The position numbers and the translations under genes were made by a program. Positions 16,587 to 24,632 of a DNA stretch of 64,000 nt are shown in pieces. Source of the stretch: Erythrobacter colymbi. Lineage in GTDB: Bacteria; Pseudomonadota; Alphaproteobacteria; Sphingomonadales; Sphingomonadaceae. The stretch covers positions 1-64,000 of the forward strand of contig NZ_MUYK01000013.1 of the NCBI RefSeq assembly GCF_002155685.1, in the 5' to 3' direction. Below the pieces are notes generated by a model, which was not told the origin of the DNA, searched no databases, and saw nothing but the letters and a program-made list of their open reading frames with translations. How positions within the stretch are numbered: the stretch's first letter is position 1; each line of letters begins with the position of its first letter.

Positions 16587-18671
16587 TCAATAGGTCAGGC
16601 GCACGGTGAAGCGCGCATTGATCGGCGCGCCGGGGGTGATGTTGTTGTTGTTGTGCGCGTCGGCGAAATAGTCCTCGTCGAGCAGGTTCTCGACATTGAG
16701 CTGCAATTCGAGATTATCGCTCGCCTTGTAGAAGACCGCCGCATCGACGCGGGTGAAGGCCGGAAGGCGCGTGGTCGTCGGCAGGGTCCGGATCGCGGCG
16801 AACTGGCTCGACTGGTGCACCACGCCAAGCCCGACGCCGAGGCGGCGGTCGAGATCGACGCGGTTCCACAGCGCGAACTGGTGCTTCGGCAGCTGGCCGA
16901 GCCGGACGAAGCCGTTCCCGCGCAGCTCGCCGTCCTGATAGGTGTAGCCGCCGCTGGTCTGCCAATTGGGCAGGATCCGCCCGGCCACCCCGATCTCGAC
17001 GCCCCGCGTGCGGGTCTCGCCGATGTTGATCGTGGTCAGCACGTTCTCGGGATCGGGCGTGGTGGCGTTGGTCCGGTCGAGCTGGAACAGCGCGAGCGTC
17101 AGGTTCAGGTCAGGGCGGATGTCCCACTTGGCGCCCACCTCGTAGTTAGTGAAGCGTTCCGGCGCGAGGTTCTGCTGGGTCGCGCTCAGCGTCAGAAACT
17201 GGTCGCCCGAGCGCGGCAGGAAGGACTGGCTGTAGCTGCCGTAGATCGAGACATTGGGCTGCGGCTTTAGGATAAGCCCGACCCGCGGCGAGACCTTCTC
17301 GTCGGTGCGGCCGAAAGCGCGCGGCGTGCCGATCCGGTCGATGCCGGTGATTTCGAAGCGGTCGTAGCGCAGGCCCACCACGACATCGACATGCTCGCCG
17401 AAGCTGATCTGGTCCTGCGCATAGGCGGAGACGAAGGTGACATCGGACTGCGTGTCACGCGCCAGCGCGCCGAAGGTGACAGTCGGATAGACGATGTTGG
17501 CGAGGTTGAGCGTGCCACTCGACAAGGTTCCGTTGCGGCGCTGGTTGGCCGAATCCTGGTCGCCATATTCAAGCCCGAACAGGATCTTGTTCGTCACCGC
17601 GCCGAGATCGACATCCCACACGAGGTTGCTCTGCGCGATGAAATTCTGCCGCGTCGTCGGGTCGAAATAGCTCGACAGAGCGACGGTGCCCGTCTGGCCG
17701 GTAGCCGCCCCGTTGGCGAAGACGTTGGCGTAGTACTTGTCGTAATCGCCGTAGAGCAGCGTGGTCGACCATGCGAGGTTCTCGGCCAGCTCGCCATCGA
17801 GCCGGGCCTTGAGGATGTGTGCCTCAAGCTCCGTGCGGTTGGCGCCGGGCACGCCGAAGAAGGTGTCGCGATAGCCGGTCAGCGGACGGTTGGGCTGGCC
17901 CGGGGCGGTCGCGATCGAGGGGACGCCGCGATCGGTCACGCGGTCGTCGTTGACGTATTCATAGGACAGACCGGCCTTCCACCCGCCGCCCAGATCGACC
18001 GCGACATAGGGGTTGATCGCGTAGCGCTCGCCCCCGAAAAAATCGCGGTGGTTGTCGAGGCTTTCGTAGGTCGCGTTGAGCCGGAAGGCGGCGTTGGAGC
18101 TGATCGGCGCGTTGATATCGGCCGCGACATCCCATGCGCCGAAGGTGTTGACGCTCGCCACCCCGCCGACCCGCAGCGCATCGGCAGAGGGGGTCTTCTG
18201 GACGCGGTTGACGATGCCCCCGCTGCCGCCGCGGCCGAAGATCAGGGCGAAGGGGCCCTTGAGAATCTCGACCCGCTCGATGTTGTAGAGGCTGCGGAAA
18301 TACTGGACGTCGTCGCGCACGCCATCGAGGAAGAAGTCGGCGGTGGTGTTCTGCCCGCGCAGGGTGATCTGGTCGCGGTTGCCCTCGCCCTGCCCCACGG
18401 TGGTGCCCGGCACATAGCGCAGCACATCGCCGATGCTGCGCTGCGCCTGGTCGTCGAGCCGCTCGCGGGTGACGACCGTGATCGACTGGGGCACGTCGAG
18501 CAGCGGGGTATCGGTCTTGGTCGCGGTCACCGAATCGCTCGCGAGATAACCCTCGGCCTTGCCGGTGACGATGATCGCCTGCGCATCGCCCGCGTCCGCC
18601 TCCGCTTCCGCGGCATGGGCAAGGCCGGGCATGGCGATGAGAGCGCAGGAAGCGAGAAGCAGTTTTTTCAA
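16587..18671 (-). CDS. TonB-dependent siderophore receptor
   Basis: An outer-membrane receptor for a ferric siderophore, driven by TonB. From the TTG at 18671 the protein starts MKKLLLASCALIAMPGLAHA, a textbook signal peptide cleaved after AHA, and GAGGA lies 7 bases upstream of that TTG. An in-frame ATG at 18701 has no good ribosome site. The TonB box is near AIIVTG. The plug domain follows with SITVVTRERLDDQAQRSIGD and FLDGVRDD, then a 22-strand barrel ending in the aromatic-terminated RFTVRLTY. It resembles FhuA/Fiu-type receptors. A Fur-like box lies upstream at 18712-18727. Confidence 0.92.
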   Translation of the reverse strand: MKKLLLASCALIAMPGLAHAAEAEADAGDAQAIIVTGKAEGYLASDSVTATKTDTPLLDVPQSITVVTRERLDDQAQRSIGDVLRYVPGTTVGQGEGNRDQITLRGQNTTADFFLDGVRDDVQYFRSLYNIERVEILKGPFALIFGRGGSGGIVNRVQKTPSADALRVGGVASVNTFGAWDVAADINAPISSNAAFRLNATYESLDNHRDFFGGERYAINPYVAVDLGGGWKAGLSYEYVNDDRVTDRGVPSIATAPGQPNRPLTGYRDTFFGVPGANRTELEAHILKARLDGELAENLAWSTTLLYGDYDKYYANVFANGAATGQTGTVALSSYFDPTTRQNFIAQSNLVWDVDLGAVTNKILFGLEYGDQDSANQRRNGTLSSGTLNLANIVYPTVTFGALARDTQSDVTFVSAYAQDQISFGEHVDVVVGLRYDRFEITGIDRIGTPRAFGRTDEKVSPRVGLILKPQPNVSIYGSYSQSFLPRSGDQFLTLSATQQNLAPERFTNYEVGAKWDIRPDLNLTLALFQLDRTNATTPDPENVLTTINIGETRTRGVEIGVAGRILPNWQTSGGYTYQDGELRGNGFVRLGQLPKHQFALWNRVDLDRRLGVGLGVVHQSSQFAAIRTLPTTTRLPAFTRVDAAVFYKASDNLELQLNVENLLDEDYFADAHNNNNITPGAPINARFTVRLTY

Positions 18672-18711
18672 GGCGGGGTCCTCAGCAGAAACAAATGACA
18701 TCCGCCGGCTA

Positions 18712-18727
18712 GTGATAATGAGAATGG
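18712..18727 (-). promoter_or_regulatory. Fur-like iron box upstream of the siderophore receptor
   Basis: GTGATAATGAGAATGG matches the GATAAT-GATAAT repeat of Fur boxes closely. It lies about 40 bases upstream of the receptor's TTG start, where a repressor would block the promoter when iron is abundant. Confidence 0.5.
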
Positions 18728-18806
18728 CTTGCAACAATTATTCGCAAGGCAAGCGCTCGGTTCGTCGCAAAGCGGGCGACGTGGTGCGGCCCGGATCCGG
18801 GCGATG

Positions 18807-19958
18807 CTAGGGGCGGAATTCCACTTTGGTGCCCGGCCCCACCATCAGCGCCAGACGGGCCGCGTCCCAGTTGGTAAGGCGCACGCAGCCGTGGCTCTCG
18901 GTGCGGCCGATCGCCTCGGGTACGGGCGTGCCGTGGATGCCGTAATGCTCCTTGCTGAGGTCGATCCACACCACGCCGACCGGGCTGTTCGGCCCCGGCG
19001 GCAGGCGCTGCTTGTCCGCGCTGTCGGGCACATCCCAGAACAGCGCAGGGTCGAAGGCGAAAGGCGGATTGTAGGCGACGCCCTTCACCGTCCAGTCGCC
19101 GATGGGCAGCGGATCGTGCTGCGATCCGGTGGTGACGGTGAAAATCGCGACCAGCTGTCCCTCGCCGTCATAGGCCTTGAGCCACCCCTCGGATTCATCG
19201 ACGAGGATCCGCTCGACCTCGCTCTGCCGCGTGCCGACGCCGAGCGCGCGCAGGGTGGCGAGCCAGTCCTTGTCAGCAACCGCCGCCGGATCGATCGCAT
19301 CGGCGCCGACATTGGGGACGCGGATCGTCTGGCCGGGCGCGAATTGCGGCTCTCCTGCGGGCGCGGATGGCGGGGTTGCAGCGCCCGTGCCCGCTGGCTT
19401 GCCACCGGGGTTGAGCATGGCGAGCACGGCGGGCGTGGTGTGGAACCGTTCCGCGAGCTTTTCGGCCATGGTCTCGTAGCCCAATCGCTCCAACTGCGCC
19501 TGTGCGGTCATGTCCTCCGGCAGCGTGGCAAAACGCTCGGCGGCCCAATCCTGAGGTATCGTCACCACGCGGGTCGCGGGGATATTGCTCCAGCGCGCCA
19601 GAGCGGAGCGCGTCGCCTCGTCCAGCTCGCCGGTCACGGGGAGATCGCGCGCCTCCTGAAAGCCCGCGAGCGCATGGGAGAAGGACAGGCCAGCTTTCCC
19701 GTCGATCACCCCCGGACCGAAGCCGAGCCGTTCGAGCACCACCTGCGCCTGCATCAGCGGCCGCGCCTCGGCATCGGGCGGACCGGCATCGGCCACTGCG
19801 CCCGGAGCGGGATCGCGTGACGCCATGGAATCGGCCCCCTGCTCCGGTGCGGGTTGCTGCTTGTCGGGGGTCTGGGCGGGGTCAGGCTCGGCTTCGCATC
19901 CGCCCAGCAGCGACAGGGACAGGGACAGGGGAAGGAGAGCGGCAATGAGGCTACGCAT
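18807..19958 (-). CDS. L,D-transpeptidase (YkuD family) lipoprotein
   Basis: Cross-links peptidoglycan stem peptides or attaches proteins to them in the periplasm. The 383-residue protein starts with a lipoprotein signal (MRSLIAALLPLSLSLSLLGG then Cys21) and a Pro/Ala linker. A peptidoglycan-binding-like region (about 75-120, VLERLGFGPGVIDGKAG) and a LysM-like segment follow. The C-terminal YkuD domain has HGTPVPEAIGRTESHGCVRL with catalytic Cys358. It is the only gene of its unit before rtcA on the same strand, and a 67-base gap separates its convergent-free end from the iron receptor. Confidence 0.92.
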   Translation of the reverse strand: MRSLIAALLPLSLSLSLLGGCEAEPDPAQTPDKQQPAPEQGADSMASRDPAPGAVADAGPPDAEARPLMQAQVVLERLGFGPGVIDGKAGLSFSHALAGFQEARDLPVTGELDEATRSALARWSNIPATRVVTIPQDWAAERFATLPEDMTAQAQLERLGYETMAEKLAERFHTTPAVLAMLNPGGKPAGTGAATPPSAPAGEPQFAPGQTIRVPNVGADAIDPAAVADKDWLATLRALGVGTRQSEVERILVDESEGWLKAYDGEGQLVAIFTVTTGSQHDPLPIGDWTVKGVAYNPPFAFDPALFWDVPDSADKQRLPPGPNSPVGVVWIDLSKEHYGIHGTPVPEAIGRTESHGCVRLTNWDAARLALMVGPGTKVEFRP

Positions 19959-20025
19959 CTCCCGCCTTTGGGCGAAGTCCCCGTGCTGCGTCCCTAACCC
20001 AGAATGGCATTCCGGCGCGGGCGCG

Positions 20026-21042
20026 TCAGCCCAGCGACACGGTCCACAGCCCGTCCGCCCCTTCGCCGAATGCAAAAGTGCGCCCCGTGAAGCGCGCGAT
20101 CAGCGCCGCCGCGGTGCGGGTGTGCTCGGACAGCTTGACCGTGGTGAACTCCCCCGCCCCCGCAAAAGCGAAGGGCAGCAGCAGCTGGTCTTGCATGTAG
20201 GGCCCGGCGAAGGCGCCCGACGCGAGGTAGCCCGCCATCCGCTTGGCCGCCGTCGTCGCCAGCCGCTCGGCCGGTACGCCGAGCTGGCCGAAGCCGGACA
20301 TGACCTCGGTCACATGCTCGCATTCCGCCGTGATCAGCAGCGCGTTGCCGGGGCCGCGGTCGGCGGACAGCTGGACGGGCGCGAAGGCATCCTCCAGCCA
20401 TTCGCGCAGCACCTTGCGCGCCGCCTTGAGCTCGCGCTCGGCGATATCGAACGGGATGCCCGCGATCAGCACCTCGACCTTGCCCGCTTTGAACGCCCCG
20501 CGCTCAGTGCAGGCGATGGGCGCGAGCGGCGCGGGCACGATGTCGAGCACGATCCGCCCCCCGCCTCGGGGGTAGAAGCCGTGGCGCTCGAGGCTGACCG
20601 ACAGGCGCGGCCCCATGCGCTCCAGCACCGGCAGCAGCGTGGCGCCGAGGAACTCGAACGGCGGCGCGGAAGACGCATGCGTCCCTCCCTCGATCACGAT
20701 GCGCGAGGGCGCGTCGGCCAGCATCAGCGGGACGAGCACGGTCTGCACCACCAGCGCGGTGGAGCCGGCGGTGCCGATGGCGAAGTGGTACTCGCCCGGA
20801 ACAACCGTGCCGGGCCGGAAAGTGAGCTCGCCCGAGCCCACAGCCAGCCCCGAACACTCCGCCGAGCCGATCGCCGCCGCCGCTTCAAGCGCGGTGACGT
20901 GCTGGCGCATCAGCCCGGGCTTGGCGCGCCCGCCGCGGATGTTGGTGATGGTAAAAGGCTCGCCCGTCAGCAGCGATAGCGCCGCCGCATAGCGCAGCAC
21001 CTGCCCCCCGCCTTCGCCTTCCGAGCCGTCGATGGTGATCAT
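20026..21042 (-). CDS. rtcA: RNA 3'-terminal phosphate cyclase RtcA
   Basis: Converts RNA 3'-phosphate ends to 2',3'-cyclic phosphate using ATP. The 338-residue length is normal for the family. Conserved features are the N-terminal IDGSEGEGGGQVLR, GGTHASSAPPFEF and HGFYPRGGG, plus SEHTRTAAAL with the His (about 307) that becomes adenylylated. It is the last gene of the sigma54-dependent rtcB-unknown-rtcA operon and follows the preceding gene by 22 bases. With RtcB it would process and reseal RNAs cut by endonucleases. Confidence 0.96.
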   Translation of the reverse strand: MITIDGSEGEGGGQVLRYAAALSLLTGEPFTITNIRGGRAKPGLMRQHVTALEAAAAIGSAECSGLAVGSGELTFRPGTVVPGEYHFAIGTAGSTALVVQTVLVPLMLADAPSRIVIEGGTHASSAPPFEFLGATLLPVLERMGPRLSVSLERHGFYPRGGGRIVLDIVPAPLAPIACTERGAFKAGKVEVLIAGIPFDIAERELKAARKVLREWLEDAFAPVQLSADRGPGNALLITAECEHVTEVMSGFGQLGVPAERLATTAAKRMAGYLASGAFAGPYMQDQLLLPFAFAGAGEFTTVKLSEHTRTAAALIARFTGRTFAFGEGADGLWTVSLG

Positions 21043-21064
21043 GTTTATCTCTCTATTTCAGATA

Positions 21065-21526
21065 CTACTGCGCGCATCGGGGCGGCCACCAGAACATCCA
21101 TGGGGCGGCCCGTTTGTTGTCGGATGTTCCAATCCCAAAGTCACCATCGCCAACCTCGACCGCGGCGAACGCCGATGAAAGGGTTCGCAGGCGTTTATTG
21201 CCGACGGTCATAATCAATCTTTCTTCGTCGGGGACGAGAGTAAGATCGCCATGGTCAGGCTGGAACTCGACTCTCAACTTCGAGAAATGACCCCGGCTAT
21301 TCTTGCCATAGTTGGGCATTCTCAGCACGGCGTCCGTGACAGGATCGAGTTGCAACGTGCGATGGCACGGCTCTCCCCCGCTCATGCGATCGAGCAAATT
21401 TCTGACTGAGCGGCAGCCGACTGGGTCCGCAGACAGATGCCATCCGCGCCAGCCATGATTGGGCTCGGCATATTGCCAGATCCACAGACGACCTTCCTGA
21501 ACCCATTGGCCAACCCAGTCCTGCAT
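21065..21526 (-). CDS. Unknown tryptophan-rich protein embedded in the rtc operon
   Basis: A 153-residue protein not recognised as any family. It starts MQDWVGQWVQEGRLWIWQY and has about 11 Trp, in an N-terminal cluster (4-30), a middle WHLS, and the tail PWMFWWPP. The middle holds charged strands such as LRVEFQPDHGDLTLVPDEE, which suggests a small beta domain. There is no signal peptide or membrane segment. It lies 29 bases after rtcB and 22 bases before rtcA on the same strand, so it is almost surely co-transcribed from the sigma54 promoter and may act in RNA repair. Its composition is less GC-rich than rtcB and rtcA, which hints at later insertion into the operon. Confidence 0.7.
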   Translation of the reverse strand: MQDWVGQWVQEGRLWIWQYAEPNHGWRGWHLSADPVGCRSVRNLLDRMSGGEPCHRTLQLDPVTDAVLRMPNYGKNSRGHFSKLRVEFQPDHGDLTLVPDEERLIMTVGNKRLRTLSSAFAAVEVGDGDFGIGTSDNKRAAPWMFWWPPRCAQ

Positions 21527-21555
21527 TCCGCACCCCCAATGGGGCGCGAAGGGCG

Positions 21556-22782
21556 TTACCCCTTCACGCACACCACCTGCTTCAGCGTGTGGACGATCTC
21601 CACCAGATCGGCCTGCGCGGCCATCACGGCGTCGATCGGCTTGTAGGCCTTGGGCGTTTCGTCGATCACGCCCTCGTCCTTGCGGCATTCGACCCCTGCC
21701 GTATCGGCGAGGTGTTCGTCGAGGCTGACGAGCTTCTTCGCCGCCGTGCGGCTCATCACCCGTCCCGCCCCGTGCGAGCAGCTGTCGAAGCTTTCAGGGT
21801 TCCCCAGCCCGCGCACGATGAAGCTCTTCGCTCCCATCGAACCCGGGATGATCCCCATCGTCCCCTTGGCCGCGCGCACCGCACCCTTGCGGGTGACGAG
21901 CACGTTCTCGCCGAAGTGATGCTCGCGCGTCACGTAGTTGTGGTGGCAGTTCACCGCCTCGCACTCCGCATCGAAGGGCTTGGCGATCTGCGAGCGCAGC
22001 GCGTCGATCACGTGCGCCATCATCACCTGACGGTTCAGGCGCGCGAAGTCCTGCGCCCATTCGACCGCTTCGACATAGTCGTCGAAATGGTCGGTCCCTT
22101 CCGGGAAGTAGGCGAGGTCCTGATCGGGCAGGTTGATGTGCCACTTGCGCATGTCCTGCTTGGCCAGTTCGATGAAGAACGTCCCGATCGCGTTGCCGAC
22201 CCCGCGGCTTCCCGAGTGGAGCATCACCCACACGCGCTGCTCCTCGTCGAGACACAGTTCGATGAAGTGGTTCCCCGTCCCGAGCGTGCCGAGGTGCATC
22301 AGGTTGTTGGTGTTGCGCAGCCGCGGGTGCTTGGCGACGATCCGCCCGAAGCGCTCGGCGAGCTTGGCCCAGGCGTCGACCACCACGCGCGGGGGTTCGC
22401 CCCACGCACCCTTGTCGCGCCTGCCGCGCCCTACGGAGCGCCCGTGCGGCACCGCCGCCTCGATCGCGGAACGGATGCCAGCAAGGTTGTCCGGCAGATC
22501 ACTCGCGACGAGCGAGGTGCGTGCCGCCATCATCCCGCAGCCGATATCGACACCCACCGCGGCGGGAATGACCGCGCCCTTGGTGGGGATGACCGATCCG
22601 ACCGTCGCCCCGATCCCGACATGGACGTCGGGCATCGCGGCCACGTGCTTGAAGATGAACGGCATCTGCGCCGCGCGGGCGAGCTGCTTGCGGGCCTCGT
22701 CCTCGACGGGAACGCCGCGCGTCCACATCTTGATCGGCGCGGCCCCCTCGTCCTGGTGAAACTCGTAAGTCGTCTGCGTCAT
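21556..22782 (-). CDS. rtcB: RNA-splicing ligase RtcB
   Basis: Joins RNA 2',3'-cyclic-phosphate or 3'-phosphate ends to 5'-hydroxyl ends using GTP and manganese. The 408-residue protein has the family motifs: VGVDIGCGMMA with metal Cys at about 82, GTLGTGNHFIEL and HSGSRGVGN with metal-binding His, and CSHGAGRVMSR with the His that carries GMP. The ATG at 22782 is followed by a long open frame; the leader from the predicted sigma54 start is about 90 bases. It is the first gene of the operon activated by divergent RtcR. Confidence 0.97.
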   Translation of the reverse strand: MTQTTYEFHQDEGAAPIKMWTRGVPVEDEARKQLARAAQMPFIFKHVAAMPDVHVGIGATVGSVIPTKGAVIPAAVGVDIGCGMMAARTSLVASDLPDNLAGIRSAIEAAVPHGRSVGRGRRDKGAWGEPPRVVVDAWAKLAERFGRIVAKHPRLRNTNNLMHLGTLGTGNHFIELCLDEEQRVWVMLHSGSRGVGNAIGTFFIELAKQDMRKWHINLPDQDLAYFPEGTDHFDDYVEAVEWAQDFARLNRQVMMAHVIDALRSQIAKPFDAECEAVNCHHNYVTREHHFGENVLVTRKGAVRAAKGTMGIIPGSMGAKSFIVRGLGNPESFDSCSHGAGRVMSRTAAKKLVSLDEHLADTAGVECRKDEGVIDETPKAYKPIDAVMAAQADLVEIVHTLKQVVCVKG

Positions 22783-22880
22783 GGCGAAATCCTCTAGCAG
22801 GTTTCGGGCGGCCGGCCCATTCCGGCCGCCCTTCATCCTGCTGCATGCCGGGTGTTCGACGTCCCGGCGGTGATTACACA

Positions 22881-22895
22881 GCATAGGGCGTGCCA
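22881..22895 (-). promoter_or_regulatory. Sigma54 promoter of the rtcB operon
   Basis: On the minus strand TGGCACGCCCTATGC has the -24 GG and -12 GC elements with the exact 10-base spacing of sigma54 promoters and a perfect TGGCACG block. Transcription should start near 22869, about 90 bases before the rtcB ATG. RtcR, an activator of sigma54 RNA polymerase, is encoded divergently. Confidence 0.85.
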
Positions 22896-23006
22896 AACTT
22901 GCCGGGAGCGGCCCCGGTTCACGCTATCCATTTCAAAATCCTCTATTATTTCGGGACGCCATTCGCAGTGCTTTGAAGAGCCATGAGTACGTTTCCTATT
23001 CCCTTG

Positions 23007-23031
23007 TATCGCTAGCGATAAAATTTTATCG
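23007..23031. promoter_or_regulatory. Two overlapping palindromes, candidate RtcR binding site
   Basis: TATCGCTAGCGATA (23007-23020) and CGATAAAATTTTATCG (23016-23031) are both perfect palindromes that share five bases. They lie about 110-150 bases upstream of the sigma54 promoter, the usual distance for an activator's upstream site, and end 9 bases before the rtcR ATG. The same site could let RtcR repress its own gene. Confidence 0.6.
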
Positions 23032-23039
23032 TACTTCCG

Positions 23040-24626
23040 ATGAAACCCACCACCCTCATCGGTTTTCTCGGCTCCGCGCTCGACGCCGGGCCCTTCAGCC
23101 CCGCGCGCTGGAACCGGTGGCGGCCTTCGGTCAGTATCTGCATGCAAGACGATCTGCGCGTGGATCGCTTCGTGCTGATCCACGGCAGCCAGCACGCCCG
23201 CCTTGCCGGGCAAGTCGCCGCCGATATCCGCGATGTCTCGCCCGAAACCGAGATCGTGCTGCAGGTCATGGACTTTGCCGATCCGTGGGATTTCGAGGAG
23301 GTCTACGGCAAGCTCCTCGATTTCGCGCGCGGCTTTCCCTTCGATCCCGAAGCGCAGGACTACCTCGTCCACATCACCACCGGCACGCACGTCGCGCAGA
23401 TCTGCCTCTTCCTGCTGACCGAGGCGCGCTATCTGCCGGGCCGCCTGCTCCAGACCCAGCCGCCGCGCGGCGCGCCCTCGCCCGTCGGCTCGTGGGACGC
23501 GATCGACCTCGATCTGTCGCGCTATGACAGCATCGCCACCCGCTTCGCCGAGGCGAGCGCCGAGAGCGCGAGCTTCCTCAAGAGCGGGATCGACACCCGC
23601 AACCCCGCCTTCAACCGCATGATCGACGAGATTGAGGCGGTCGCAGTGCGCAGCCGCGCGCCGATCCTGCTGATGGGGCCGACGGGTGCGGGCAAGAGCC
23701 AGCTGGCGCGCAAGGTCTTCGAACTCAAGAAGCTGCGCCATCAGGTCAGCGGGCCCTTCGTGGAGGTCAATTGCGCGACGCTGAAAGGCGATAGCGCGAT
23801 GTCGGCGCTGTTCGGGCACCGCAAGGGCGCCTTCACCGGCGCGGTCGCGGATCGCCCGGGCCTGCTCAAAAGCGCGAACAAGGGCGTGCTGTTCCTCGAC
23901 GAGATCGGCGAGCTGGGGCTCGACGAGCAGGCGATGATTCTGCGCGCGATCGAGGACGGGCGCTTCCTTCCCGTGGGCGCGGACAACGAGGCGGCAAGCG
24001 ATTTCCAGCTGATCGCGGGCACCAACCGCAACCTGATGGAGGCGGTGGCGGCGGGCACTTTCCGCGACGATCTCTTCGCGCGGCTCAACCTGTGGACCTT
24101 CACCCTCCCCGGCCTGGCCGAGCGGCGCGAGGATATCGAGCCCAATCTCGATTTCGAGCTCGACCGTTTTGCCCAGCGCGAGGGCACGCGTGTGACCTTC
24201 AACAAGGAGGCCCGCGCGCGCTACCTCGCCTTTGCCACGGGCCCCGCGGCGCGCTGGGCGGGGAATTTCCGCGATCTGGCGGCGAGCGTGACGCGTATGG
24301 CGACGCTCAGTCCCACGGGCCGGATCGATGTCGATGCAGTGGCAGCGGAGACGGCGCGGCTCGCGCGGCTGTGGTCGGGCGAGCCGTCCGGCGCTTCGGG
24401 GCTGGAGGCGCTGCTCGGGGCCGATGGGCTGGCCGAGATCGACCCCTTCGATCAGGCGCAGCTCGAATATGTCGTGACCGTGTGCCGCCAGTGCGCGAGC
24501 CTCTCCGACGCAGGGCGCCGCCTGTTCGCCGCATCGCGCCGGCAGCGCCGCTCGACCAATGATGCCGACCGCTTGCGCAAATACCTCGCGAAGTTCGGGC
24601 TCGACTGGGGTGCGGTTACCGCCTGA
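23040..24626 (+). CDS. rtcR: RtcR, CARF-domain sigma54 activator of RNA repair
   Basis: Senses RNA fragments with a 2',3'-cyclic phosphate and activates the divergent rtc operon. The N-terminal half (about 1-180) is the CARF domain seen in CRISPR effectors, with the ligand-site strand-turn HITTGTHVAQ at 111-120. The AAA+ domain has Walker A GPTGAGKS (213-220), the sigma54-contacting GAFTGA loop (263-268) and Walker B FLDEIGEL near 285-292. A C-terminal helix-turn-helix spans about 480-525. The length of 528 residues is normal. The ATG directly follows two palindromes. Its 3' end is 6 bases from the end of a convergent helicase gene. Confidence 0.95.
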   Translation: MKPTTLIGFLGSALDAGPFSPARWNRWRPSVSICMQDDLRVDRFVLIHGSQHARLAGQVAADIRDVSPETEIVLQVMDFADPWDFEEVYGKLLDFARGFPFDPEAQDYLVHITTGTHVAQICLFLLTEARYLPGRLLQTQPPRGAPSPVGSWDAIDLDLSRYDSIATRFAEASAESASFLKSGIDTRNPAFNRMIDEIEAVAVRSRAPILLMGPTGAGKSQLARKVFELKKLRHQVSGPFVEVNCATLKGDSAMSALFGHRKGAFTGAVADRPGLLKSANKGVLFLDEIGELGLDEQAMILRAIEDGRFLPVGADNEAASDFQLIAGTNRNLMEAVAAGTFRDDLFARLNLWTFTLPGLAERREDIEPNLDFELDRFAQREGTRVTFNKEARARYLAFATGPAARWAGNFRDLAASVTRMATLSPTGRIDVDAVAAETARLARLWSGEPSGASGLEALLGADGLAEIDPFDQAQLEYVVTVCRQCASLSDAGRRLFAASRRQRRSTNDADRLRKYLAKFGLDWGAVTA

Positions 24627-24632
24627 GCGCCA

